In this document: positions 1 to 5,724 of the stretch, piece after piece
Layout of the letters: every line of letters begins with the position of its first letter
How positions within the stretch are numbered: the first letter of the stretch is position 1
Source: Candidatus Gerdarchaeota archaeon
GTDB taxonomy: Archaea; Asgardarchaeota; Heimdallarchaeia; JABLTI01
Direction of reading: 5' to 3'
NCBI GenBank assembly: GCA_016839405.1
Contig: JAEOUJ010000334.1
Span: forward strand, 1 to 7,539
DNA length: 7,539 nucleotides
Made by a program: the position numbers and the translations under genes
Notes under the pieces: model-generated
Databases searched by the model: none
The model's input: only the letters and a program-made list of their open reading frames with translations
Told to the model about the DNA's origin: nothing

Positions 1-1
1 A

Positions 2-421
2 ACACTTGAAAAATTTCGAGATGAAAAAACACTCTTCTTTACTCAAGAAGTTGATGATGAAGTAATTGAACATGTGAAAAATAATCAACAGATTGAGGGT
101 GGATTGAGAAAAGGGAACATTGTCTATGCGGAAAAAATTCCTTATATGACTAAGAAATTTTTAAATGAAATGGATGAGAATATGAAAAAATATTATTATT
201 GTCATTGTTCTTGGGTTCGTGAAGCATTAAAGACAGGCATTACAAAAGTACCATCAAAATTCTGTGATTGTAGTGCTGGCTATTACAAGAATCAATGGGA
301 TGTTATCTTGGATCAACCAGTTGAGGTTGATACTATTGAAACTATTATAGATGGTGACTCTAGATGTTTATTTGCAATCCATCTTCCCGATGAAGTAGTC
401 AAAAAAGCTGAAGAGAAATAA
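2..421 (+). CDS. DUF6144-like cysteine-rich protein, copy A (5' end outside window)
   Basis: The frame is open from the first bases of the window. A GTG at 74 is the first possible start, but it is probably internal, because upstream codons continue the similarity to the C-terminal third of the protein at 2797-3774. About 139 residues are visible. Matching landmarks are KGNIVYAEKIP against EGNIIYVSKIP, YCHCSWVREA against YCHCGWVRAS, FCDCSAGYYK against FCYCSGGWHK, and a DGD-x2-C-x-FAIHLP ending. The two CxC pairs lie 18 residues apart and resemble a metal site. The Gly-Asp...Cys-x-Phe-Ala-Ile end recalls the V4R-like/DUF6144 group, remembered rather than searched. The function is unknown. The stop is 13 bp before the next gene, so the two are probably cotranscribed. 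Copy B carries an N-terminal SAM-like domain; whether copy A does cannot be seen here. Confidence 0.7.
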   Translation, partial: TLEKFRDEKTLFFTQEVDDEVIEHVKNNQQIEGGLRKGNIVYAEKIPYMTKKFLNEMDENMKKYYYCHCSWVREALKTGITKVPSKFCDCSAGYYKNQWDVILDQPVEVDTIETIIDGDSRCLFAIHLPDEVVKKAEEK

Positions 422-434
422 ATTATGTTTAAAA

Positions 435-1148
435 ATGGATAAAAAAGAACATCACGATTATATGAAAAAAATAAGAAAACAATCTCCTGAACAAATTGAA
501 GAACATGTAGAAAGGATATTGCTATATGAACAATTTCTAGATAGTTCTTATGGAAAAAATGCTGACGATGCAAGTTTGGATGAACTCTTTAGTTACATAA
601 AGGAATTTGATAACAAAAGTGATGAATTATACAGAAAGCATCATTTCAGCATTTACAATTATTATCGGTGTATGTTCAATCAATACTTGTCTGATGAGTT
701 ATACAAATTCTTTTGTGAAAAAATGAATCAAGAACGCTATATCTTCGAGATAAAAAAATTCGCAGGAATTGATAAAAATAATCTGAAAAAATTTAATGAA
801 ATTGGTTTAATTACTATAGAAGATGTTCATGAAGTAACAAACACACACAAAAAAAGAGAAGAACTAGCTACTCGAACAAATATTCCTTTAGATTGGATAA
901 TGAAAATTACAAAATTATGTGATCTAGCTAGAATTGCTGGATTAAAGGGTACCCGTTCTGTGTTGTATTATGATGCTGGAGTGGATACTCTTGAGAAGAT
1001 TGCTACCTGGGATCCAGTAAAACTTAGAAACCATCTCATTAAATTTTATGAATCAACAGATTATAAAGGAGCAAAACCGCCAACACAAAAAGAATGCAAT
1101 AATCATGTTACAATTGCTAAGCATCTGCCAAAAATCATTGAATTCTAA
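435..1148 (+). CDS. SAM-like/DUF4332-like helical protein, copy A
   Basis: This 237-residue soluble protein has no signal peptide or membrane segment. Residues 1-90 are helical and resemble the core-binding (SAM-like) N-terminal domain of tyrosine recombinases, but no recombinase catalytic domain follows. Residues about 111-232 match the DUF4332 pattern of helix-hairpin-helix-like units: KKREELATRTNIP, then KLCDLARIAGL, then LYYDAGVDTLEKIA, ending in a Pro-rich linker and a last helix. It aligns along its whole length with the protein at 3788-4492, about one third identical by eye in the C-terminal half. The ATG at 435 lacks a Shine-Dalgarno. An ATG at 425 stops after five codons, so it is not the start. 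DUF4332 is usually thought to bind nucleic acid or protein through its HhH-like helices. The actual role here is unknown. Confidence 0.75.
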   Translation: MDKKEHHDYMKKIRKQSPEQIEEHVERILLYEQFLDSSYGKNADDASLDELFSYIKEFDNKSDELYRKHHFSIYNYYRCMFNQYLSDELYKFFCEKMNQERYIFEIKKFAGIDKNNLKKFNEIGLITIEDVHEVTNTHKKREELATRTNIPLDWIMKITKLCDLARIAGLKGTRSVLYYDAGVDTLEKIATWDPVKLRNHLIKFYESTDYKGAKPPTQKECNNHVTIAKHLPKIIEF

Positions 1149-1174
1149 GATAAAATATCAAAACTGCATTCAGT

Positions 1175-1196
1175 TATTTATTTAAACTAATAAATA
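1175..1196. promoter_or_regulatory. Inverted repeat upstream of ArsR-like gene
   Basis: Two perfect 8-base arms, TATTTATT (1175-1182) and AATAAATA (1189-1196), flank a 6-base spacer. The repeat ends 14 bp before the ATG at 1211, where an archaeal TATA/start region would lie. It is a candidate autoregulatory operator for the winged-helix protein. A/T-only arms can arise by chance in such AT-rich DNA. A smaller dyad (AACTG, CATT loop, CAGTT at 1162-1175) touches its left end. Confidence 0.4.
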
Positions 1197-1210
1197 GTAG
1201 AGTTATTATC

Positions 1211-1597
1211 ATGCTATCTGATAAATTACCAGACGATTTAAAAGAAAAATTAACTGAAATGTTTGCGGATATAAACATCATTCTAAAAGCACTTGGAACT
1301 TCTCAACGACAAAAAATTTTGATAACACTACTAGATGGTCCTAAAACTTTTCAAGAATTAAAAGATCAAGTTAATTTAGGCAGAACTGCATTATCAAATC
1401 ATTTAGCTATTTTGAAAGATGCATCACTAATTGGAAAAATTCATCATGGCTATTATAGAATAACACAAAAGGGTCAAGATTTTCTACAAGCTATCTGCTT
1501 AGTTTATGAACATTCTCTAACTGAAGAAGCTAAGCAAAAAGAAGCTGAACAAAAAAAATTTCTCATGGATACTTTTATTCAACGTCAAACAAAATAG
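1211..1597 (+). CDS. ArsR-like winged-helix transcriptional regulator
   Basis: This 128-residue protein probably binds DNA as a dimer and represses or switches nearby promoters. Residues about 24-92 form a winged helix-turn-helix. LGTSQRQKILITLLDG is the first helix, KTFQELKDQVNL leads into the turn, and GRTALSNHLAILKDASLI is the recognition helix. IGKIHHGYYRIT is the beta wing and KGQDFLQAI the following helix. The charged C-terminal tail (about 105-128, rich in Glu, Lys and Gln) may be a coiled-coil dimer helix. There is no ArsR-type metal motif such as CxC in the recognition helix, and the only Cys is residue 96, so the inducer is probably not a thiophilic metal. The ATG lies after an A/T-rich inverted repeat without a strong ribosome site. 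Likely targets are its own promoter and the trmO promoter downstream, where two related dyads occur. Confidence 0.85.
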   Translation: MLSDKLPDDLKEKLTEMFADINIILKALGTSQRQKILITLLDGPKTFQELKDQVNLGRTALSNHLAILKDASLIGKIHHGYYRITQKGQDFLQAICLVYEHSLTEEAKQKEAEQKKFLMDTFIQRQTK

Positions 1598-1628
1598 TTG
1601 GTAATAACATTGTTTCTGTTCTTAAGGA

Positions 1629-1677
1629 TAGAGGATGAAATACCTAAAATGAATGAATATTATTCATAATTATTAGG
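1629..1677. promoter_or_regulatory. Dyad unit 1 in trmO leader (operator candidate)
   Basis: This unit starts with TAGAG-N-ATGA-N-ATA and leads into a perfect dyad, ATGAATA (1653-1659), one base, TATTCAT (1661-1667). Outer bases also pair, with CCTAA (1643-1647) facing TTAGG (1673-1677). The whole makes an imperfect 17-1-17 palindrome with four mismatches. The 5' part and core recur 68 bp downstream. It lies between the ArsR-like gene and trmO, just upstream of a TATA-like sequence. Confidence 0.45.
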
Positions 1678-1681
1678 AATA

Positions 1682-1690
1682 TTTTTATAC
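1682..1690 (+). promoter_or_regulatory. TATA-like element for trmO operon
   Basis: TTTTTATAC lies between the two dyad units, and transcription starting about 26 bp downstream would begin within dyad unit 2. An alternative element, AGATATACC (1706-1714), sits inside unit 2 and would give a leader of only about 10 bases. The sequence does not decide between them. Confidence 0.35.
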
Positions 1691-1696
1691 TAAAAG

Positions 1697-1734
1697 TAGA
1701 GCATGAGATATACCAAATGAGTATTATTTGGTAT
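1697..1734. promoter_or_regulatory. Dyad unit 2 in trmO leader (operator candidate)
   Basis: Perfect 9-base arms ATACCAAAT (1710-1718) and ATTTGGTAT (1726-1734) flank a 7-base spacer, ending 10 bp before the trmO ATG. The unit starts with the same TAGAG-N-ATGA-N-ATA as unit 1 and shares the GTATTATT/ATATTATT core. Nine perfect bases including G/C pairs make chance unlikely. It could be a protein-binding operator or an RNA hairpin in the leader. There is no T-run after it, so it does not look like a bacterial terminator. Confidence 0.5.
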
Positions 1735-1744
1735 GGGATAAAAA

Positions 1745-2227
1745 ATGAGTGAAGAAGAATATATACTCAATCCTATTGGATTTGTAAAACGAAAAAATGA
1801 AGAAATATTTCTACAGTTATATGAAGAGTATATTCCTGCGTTACAACAACTTGAACATTTTAGTCATGTACATGTTATCTGGTGGGCTAATAAACATGAT
1901 ACTAAGAAGAGTAGAAGTATATTGGATTGTACACCTCCTTATGGTGAAAATCCTCCTACAACAGGAGTATTTGCCACTAGAGCAGAATATAGACCTAATC
2001 CAATAGGAATGACTATTGCAAAAATAGTGGAAGTTAATCATACTAAAGGTATTGTTAAGATAGTTAATCTCGATGCTTTTGATAAAACACCAATACTTGA
2101 TTTAAAAGCATATTTCCCTGTTTGTGATCGAGTAGAAAATGTAGAAATCCCCTCTTGGATAAAAGGATGGCCTGAATGGTTCCCTGAAGTTGGAATGGGT
2201 CTTTGGGAAGGAGAAACCAAAGGATAG
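1745..2227 (+). CDS. trmO: tRNA (N6-threonylcarbamoyladenosine37-N6)-methyltransferase TrmO
   Basis: TrmO methylates N6 of t6A at position 37 of ANN-decoding tRNAs using S-adenosylmethionine, giving m6t6A. The 160 residues match the TsaA/UPF0066 beta-barrel family. NPIGFV (9-14) is the N-terminal motif and LEHFSHVHVIWW (36-47) follows. GVFATRAEYRPNPIGMT (74-90) is the hallmark SAM-site segment. DAFDKTPILDLKAYFP (110-125) contains the D-x3-TP-x-LD-x-K block, and WPEWFPE (142-148) is near the end. The protein is the short single-domain form; the E. coli protein is about 235 residues because of an extra C-terminal domain. The ATG follows dyad unit 2 directly and has no strong ribosome site, consistent with the first gene of an operon. 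The family assignment is firm. Some archaeal members of this group may modify other targets, so the exact substrate is less certain. Confidence 0.9.
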   Translation: MSEEEYILNPIGFVKRKNEEIFLQLYEEYIPALQQLEHFSHVHVIWWANKHDTKKSRSILDCTPPYGENPPTTGVFATRAEYRPNPIGMTIAKIVEVNHTKGIVKIVNLDAFDKTPILDLKAYFPVCDRVENVEIPSWIKGWPEWFPEVGMGLWEGETKG

Positions 2228-2264
2228 TTGAGGGGTTTATCTTTCACCTAGCATAAATACAAAT

Positions 2265-2268
2265 GGAG
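2265..2268 (+). promoter_or_regulatory. Weak ribosome binding site for gyrI-like gene
   Basis: GGAG lies 11 bases before the ATG at 2280, slightly far but usable. The 52-bp gap after trmO contains no dyad or T-run, so readthrough from trmO is likely. Confidence 0.35.
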
Positions 2269-2279
2269 AAAAACTAACA

Positions 2280-2783
2280 ATGGAAATAAAAATAATGGAT
2301 CATGATGAAATAAAATTAATTGGCTGTATTTTTTATGGGGATCCTTTCCATTCAGTAAAAGGATGGGATATGGAAAATGAGATCGGAAAATTATGGTCTA
2401 GATTTATGAAACTAATGGCTGAGATTAAGTTTCAAATTAAGGATAATGTTGTTAATCCCAATATGTCCTATGAAGTTCATATAGATCCAGTTGTTGTAAA
2501 AGAAGAAAAAAAATGGTATGTTTTTATTGGCATAGAAGTTAAATCATTTGATAATATACCACTTGAGATGTTCTGTAAAATTCTTCCTAAAACAAAATAT
2601 GCTGTGTTTACAGCAAAAGGGGATGAATTTAAGACAGCAAATAATTTCATCTATAATGAATGGATGCCAAAATCTAAACATAAAGAAGCTCATTCTTATC
2701 AGATTCAAGCTTATGATTCCAAAAGATTCTTTGGAATGGACAATCCCGATTCTGAACTTGATTTTTATGTACCAATAAAATAA
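2280..2783 (+). CDS. GyrI-like small-molecule (effector)-binding protein
   Basis: This 167-residue protein is a stand-alone GyrI-like/AraC effector-binding (SHS2-type) domain with no DNA-binding domain attached. Typical landmarks appear in order. IKLIGCIFYG (11-20) is the first strand, and IGKLWSRFMKLMAEI (35-49) is the long helix. YVFIGIEVKSFDNIP (80-94) includes Glu86, at the position usually acidic in the ligand pocket. YAVFTAKG (107-114) and FIYNEWMP (123-130) precede the closing strand DSELDFYVPIK (157-167). Family members bind hydrophobic or cationic compounds, inhibit gyrase (the E. coli protein), or hydrolyse cyclopropane-type compounds. Which applies here is unknown. It sits between trmO and the second DUF6144-like gene, only 13 bp before the latter, so a sensing role for the operon is plausible but inferred. 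Confidence 0.85.
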   Translation: MEIKIMDHDEIKLIGCIFYGDPFHSVKGWDMENEIGKLWSRFMKLMAEIKFQIKDNVVNPNMSYEVHIDPVVVKEEKKWYVFIGIEVKSFDNIPLEMFCKILPKTKYAVFTAKGDEFKTANNFIYNEWMPKSKHKEAHSYQIQAYDSKRFFGMDNPDSELDFYVPIK

Positions 2784-2790
2784 AGAGGTT
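2784..2790 (+). promoter_or_regulatory. Ribosome binding site supporting the TTG start at 2797
   Basis: AGAGGTT just after the gyrI-like stop puts GAGG 8 bases before TTG 2797. This favours the TTG over the in-frame ATG at 2824. Confidence 0.55.
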
Positions 2791-2796
2791 TGTAAA

Positions 2797-3774
2797 TTGC
2801 TAGAAAAAGAATTAAGAGAATATATGCTTGGAAGAAAAATTGACCAATCAACTATTGATAAATATGTATTAGCTATAAAGGATTTTGAATCCTATTTAAA
2901 AAATGAATTAAATGTTTCAAGCGTCGATAATTCATTTCTTTATGAAGCACAATCATACCTGAAATTTAAAAAGTTAAATGCTAAGGAGAAAGAAGTTTTT
3001 TTAAATGCACTAAAAAATTATGGCGCAGCAATAAAAAAAGAGAGACTTATTGGTAATTCAAATAGACTTCAAGGAAAAGGTCATTGGTTGGTTAGATTAT
3101 CAGATACATTAGATGAATTTGTTGGTGAAGATTTAAGAATAAAAATTCTTGATGCAGGAGGACCAATTAAACATTCCTCATCTGCAAGTAATAAGAGTGC
3201 ATGGACTAAATGTATGATGGAGTGTCTCGAAGCGAATGTTGATGAAAAAACATGTAAGAAAATTCTTACAAATAATTTACACTATAAAAATCCAAAAACA
3301 CCTTCCATTATGAAGCTTCGAAAAATGTACCGTAAATCAAATAATATTGATGAAGTTCTAGAATTTCTACACAATAAATGGAAAACAAAGGTAGGAGATA
3401 TGTATGGCTATGATTCTCCTGAGTATAAATTTGTAGTAAACGATTCAACAATTGAAGCTGGTAAACGGGAAGGAAATATAATATATGTTTCAAAAATCCC
3501 ATTCAAATTGACAGAGTATTTAACTACAAAAAATGATAAGGATAAACGATATAATTACTGCCATTGTGGTTGGGTAAGAGCATCAATATTAAATTCGAAC
3601 GAAGATCAAATTTCACCGAATTTCTGTTATTGTTCAGGAGGGTGGCACAAGATACCATTTGAAACAATATTTGGTCGATCATTAAAAGTTGAGATTGTTA
3701 AGTCAGTCCTAATAGGAGATGATATGTGTACTTTCGCGATACATGTTCCAAAAGATATAGATTTAAAAAAATAA
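2797..3774 (+). CDS. SAM-like/DUF6144-like cysteine-rich fusion protein, copy B
   Basis: This 325-residue soluble protein begins at a TTG preceded by a good ribosome site; ATG 2824 is the alternative. Residues 1-85 form a helical domain like the core-binding domain of tyrosine recombinases: YMLGRKIDQSTIDKYVLAI, then DFESYLKNEL, then a last helix near 62-83. Residues 98-160 hold two similar helical segments, TLDEFVGEDLRIKIL (104-118) and CLEANVDEKTCKKIL (143-157), as in DUF6144-like proteins. The C-terminal domain (about 210-318) has CHC (255-257), CYC (277-279) and GDDMCTFAIHVP (307-318), resembling V4R-like folds with a possible four-cysteine metal site. No recombinase catalytic residues are present. 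It is followed at once by the DUF4332-like gene, the same order as in copy A. The domain names are from memory and the function is unknown. Confidence 0.75.
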   Translation: MLEKELREYMLGRKIDQSTIDKYVLAIKDFESYLKNELNVSSVDNSFLYEAQSYLKFKKLNAKEKEVFLNALKNYGAAIKKERLIGNSNRLQGKGHWLVRLSDTLDEFVGEDLRIKILDAGGPIKHSSSASNKSAWTKCMMECLEANVDEKTCKKILTNNLHYKNPKTPSIMKLRKMYRKSNNIDEVLEFLHNKWKTKVGDMYGYDSPEYKFVVNDSTIEAGKREGNIIYVSKIPFKLTEYLTTKNDKDKRYNYCHCGWVRASILNSNEDQISPNFCYCSGGWHKIPFETIFGRSLKVEIVKSVLIGDDMCTFAIHVPKDIDLKK

Positions 3775-3780
3775 GGTGGA
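3773..3780 (+). promoter_or_regulatory. Ribosome binding site choosing the ATG at 3788
   Basis: AAGGTGGA overlaps the stop of the DUF6144-like gene. GGTGG ends 8 bases before ATG 3788. A GTG at 3776 lies inside this site, so it is unlikely to be the start. Confidence 0.6.
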
Positions 3781-3787
3781 TACCTTA

Positions 3788-4492
3788 ATGGAAGAAGAAG
3801 AATATAAAAAATTTTTAAGAGGAAAAGGCAAGAAAGCTGATGTTGTTGAGAGGAATTGTAAAGCAATTAAGAAATTTGCAGCTTATTTGCATAAAGAAAG
3901 AAATACAAATCTATCGAGACTATCTAAAGAAGATATAAGAGCTTATGTGGAACATTTAGAAGATCAAAAGCAATCTGCAAAAGGTGCATTATATTCATTG
4001 ATGAACTATTTTTCATTTATTGGAAATAAAGAATTATTAAGATTAGTTAGGAGTCTTCGCGAAGAAAGAACAAAGAAGACTCGAAAGATTTTTCCTATCA
4101 AAGACTTTCTTAAAGTAAATCAAGATCATATAAGGAAATTAGCATCAATTGGCATAAAAAATGTTGAACAAATGCTAGAAGCTGGAAAAACAAAGAAACA
4201 GCGAGAAGAACTTTCAAAACAACTAGAAATCCCAGAAGATGCAATATTAGAGATTGTAAAACTTTCAGATTTAACACGAATAGGTTATGTTAAAGCGAAA
4301 TTAACCCGCCTTTATTATAATGCTGGTTTAGATTCTCCATTAAAAGTAGCAAAATTTGAACCCGATGAATTACATGATTTTTTCACTAAATTTATTGAAG
4401 AAACAGGTTGGGATGGAATGATACCTAATCCATCAGATCTAGTTAATAATATAGCTAATGCAAAAAAATTGAAAAAATGGGTTGAGGAATAA
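3788..4492 (+). CDS. SAM-like/DUF4332-like helical protein, copy B
   Basis: This 234-residue protein starts at ATG 3788. A longer frame opens at GTG 3776, but the ribosome site and the alignment with copy A (MDKKEHHDYM against MEEEEYKKFL) favour 3788. Residues 1-80 closely resemble an integrase core-binding SAM-like domain: EEYKKFLRGKGKKADVV, KKFAAYLHKE, LSKEDIRAYVEHLEDQ and LYSLMNYFSFIG. A basic linker with LREERTKKTRK (90-100) follows in place of a catalytic domain. Residues 110-230 are DUF4332-like: KKQREELSKQLEIP, KLSDLTRIGYV, LYYNAGLDSPLKVA and a final helix. It may bind nucleic acid, but this is inference. It is the last gene of the run from 1745 and ends 7 bp from the convergent aminotransferase gene. 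Confidence 0.8.
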   Translation: MEEEEYKKFLRGKGKKADVVERNCKAIKKFAAYLHKERNTNLSRLSKEDIRAYVEHLEDQKQSAKGALYSLMNYFSFIGNKELLRLVRSLREERTKKTRKIFPIKDFLKVNQDHIRKLASIGIKNVEQMLEAGKTKKQREELSKQLEIPEDAILEIVKLSDLTRIGYVKAKLTRLYYNAGLDSPLKVAKFEPDELHDFFTKFIEETGWDGMIPNPSDLVNNIANAKKLKKWVEE

Positions 4493-4499
4493 GAAAAAA

Positions 4500-5618
4500 T
4501 TATCGTATGCTATCAAGAAATTCCTTAAATCTATTTAAACCAATTTGCAATACTTTAGTATCATTTCCAAAACCTATTCTTAAGAAACCTTCTAATTCAA
4601 AACATGAACCTGGTACTAGGAAAGTATTTTTCTGTTCAATTAATTTTACACTAAGTTCTTCAGATGGCATATTGAGATGATGCTTTAAGAAACCGACACT
4701 ACCTGCTCGAGCAGGAATCCAATCAATTAATGGTTCATTATCTATCCATTTAGAAAGAATCTTATGATTTGTTCTAATAATTTCATTATTTCGCTCATAG
4801 ATTTTTTCAACATGTTTCATAGCTAAAGCAGCAAGAGCATCATCAATCATTGCATTACTAATTGTAGTATAATCCCTATGACGAACACATTCATCAATTA
4901 TTTCTTTGTTAGCAGCAATCCAACCTAAACGTAAACCTGTTAATGAAAGCCCTTTAGAAAAAGATCCTGTAGAAATCGCTTTATCATAAACATCTACAAC
5001 AGAAGTAACATTATCATTTTCATTTATGTATAATCCCTTATACGCTTCATCATAGTGCAAATAGGCATCTGCTTCTTCTGCAATTTGACAAATTTGCCCT
5101 AGCATTTTATTATTAAATAAATATCCAGTTGGATTATGAGGATTATTAATTATTATCATTTTAGTTTTCTTATCAATCATAGATGAAAGTTCTTCTATAT
5201 TTGGCTCCCATTTATCTTCCCATTTCAATTTCCATAATTTAACATTTGCACCAAATGATTTGGCAGTACTATATAATTGCTGATATGCTGGAAAAATTGA
5301 GATTATAGTATCTCCAGGATTTATTAAACTGTAGAATGTGAGAAAATTAGCTCCAATTGCTCCTCCTGCCAATAAAATATTTTCAGCATTAATTGTTTCA
5401 TAAAGATTAGCTATTCCCTGCCTAAGTTCTGGCGAACCATTAATATGGCCATATGTTAATTGCTTGCTTTTGAAATCATCAAAGAAGTTTTCATATTCCA
5501 TTAATTCCAAAAACTCTTCTAATGTAAATGGTTTAACACATGTTTCAGCAATATTTATTTCAACATCCATTTCATATTTGTTCATAAATTGTTCAACCAG
5601 AAAAGTATCAACCTTCAT
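4500..5618 (-). CDS. Class I/II (fold type I) PLP-dependent aminotransferase
   Basis: This 372-residue enzyme transfers amino groups between amino and keto acids with pyridoxal phosphate. GGAIGAN (85-91) binds the cofactor phosphate, and NNPHNPTG (158-165) and YDEAY (189-193, Asp190 to the pyridine N) are conserved. SFSKGLSLTGLRLGW (219-233) holds the Schiff-base Lys222 and the phosphate-binding Arg230. FLRIGFG (346-352) carries the substrate carboxylate-binding Arg347. The frame extends to a TTG at 5642, but the ATG at 5618 gives MKVDTFLVEQF, the usual start of this subfamily, so I prefer it. The N-terminus and overall form recall aminotransferases annotated near capreomycidine synthase, but the substrate cannot be told. 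It diverges from the dehydratase gene across 106 bp, hinting at shared control. Confidence 0.88.
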   Translation of the reverse strand: MKVDTFLVEQFMNKYEMDVEINIAETCVKPFTLEEFLELMEYENFFDDFKSKQLTYGHINGSPELRQGIANLYETINAENILLAGGAIGANFLTFYSLINPGDTIISIFPAYQQLYSTAKSFGANVKLWKLKWEDKWEPNIEELSSMIDKKTKMIIINNPHNPTGYLFNNKMLGQICQIAEEADAYLHYDEAYKGLYINENDNVTSVVDVYDKAISTGSFSKGLSLTGLRLGWIAANKEIIDECVRHRDYTTISNAMIDDALAALAMKHVEKIYERNNEIIRTNHKILSKWIDNEPLIDWIPARAGSVGFLKHHLNMPSEELSVKLIEQKNTFLVPGSCFELEGFLRIGFGNDTKVLQIGLNRFKEFLDSIR

Positions 5619-5724
5619 TTTGCTCAACAATAAGGTTAACAATTTGAGATTTTATTTACTTTTTTACATACTAGTTATTCTTTTTATAGATAATAATTAA
5701 TAATTTTAAAACACATTTTTAATT
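5619..5724. promoter_or_regulatory. Divergent promoter region
   Basis: This 106-bp A/T-rich region separates two divergent genes. TTTTTATAG (5681-5689) reads as a TATA-like box on the plus strand, about 40 bp before ATG 5725, giving a leader near 14 bases. The same bases read CTATAAAAA on the minus strand and could serve the aminotransferase with a leader near 40 bases. A closer minus-strand choice is AGTAAATAAA (5651-5660), preceded by an A-rich BRE-like stretch. No strong dyad is visible. Confidence 0.4.

Noticed and set aside
74..421. GTG at 74 as start of a complete small gene
   Set aside because: The frame is open to the left edge and upstream codons extend the similarity to copy B, so the gene is cut by the window.
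313..573. Minus-strand reading frames opposite the plus-strand genes (also 3308-3502 and 3627-3866)
   Set aside because: They are low-complexity shadows of real genes, with no family features or start signals.
1162..1175. Small hairpin (AACTG, CATT loop, CAGTT) as a terminator after the copy A module
   Set aside because: The stem is only 5 bp and no continuous T-run follows; it is noted only as a neighbour of the larger dyad.
1635..1720. Two 5-codon reading frames (MKYLK at 1635-1652, MRYTK at 1703-1720) before trmO, like leader peptides
   Set aside because: Their similarity follows from the repeated DNA unit; neither has a ribosome site, and five codons are too few to support coding.
3776..3787. 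GTG at 3776 as start of the second DUF4332-like gene
   Set aside because: It lies inside the ribosome site that serves ATG 3788, and the paralogue aligns from 3788.
2797..4492. Active tyrosine recombinase or integron-like element
   Set aside because: Only the core-binding-like domain is present; there are no catalytic Arg/His/Tyr motifs, attachment sites or terminal repeats.
5619..5642. TTG at 5642 as start of the aminotransferase
   Set aside because: The extra eight residues are not family-like, and the ATG at 5618 gives the usual N-terminus.
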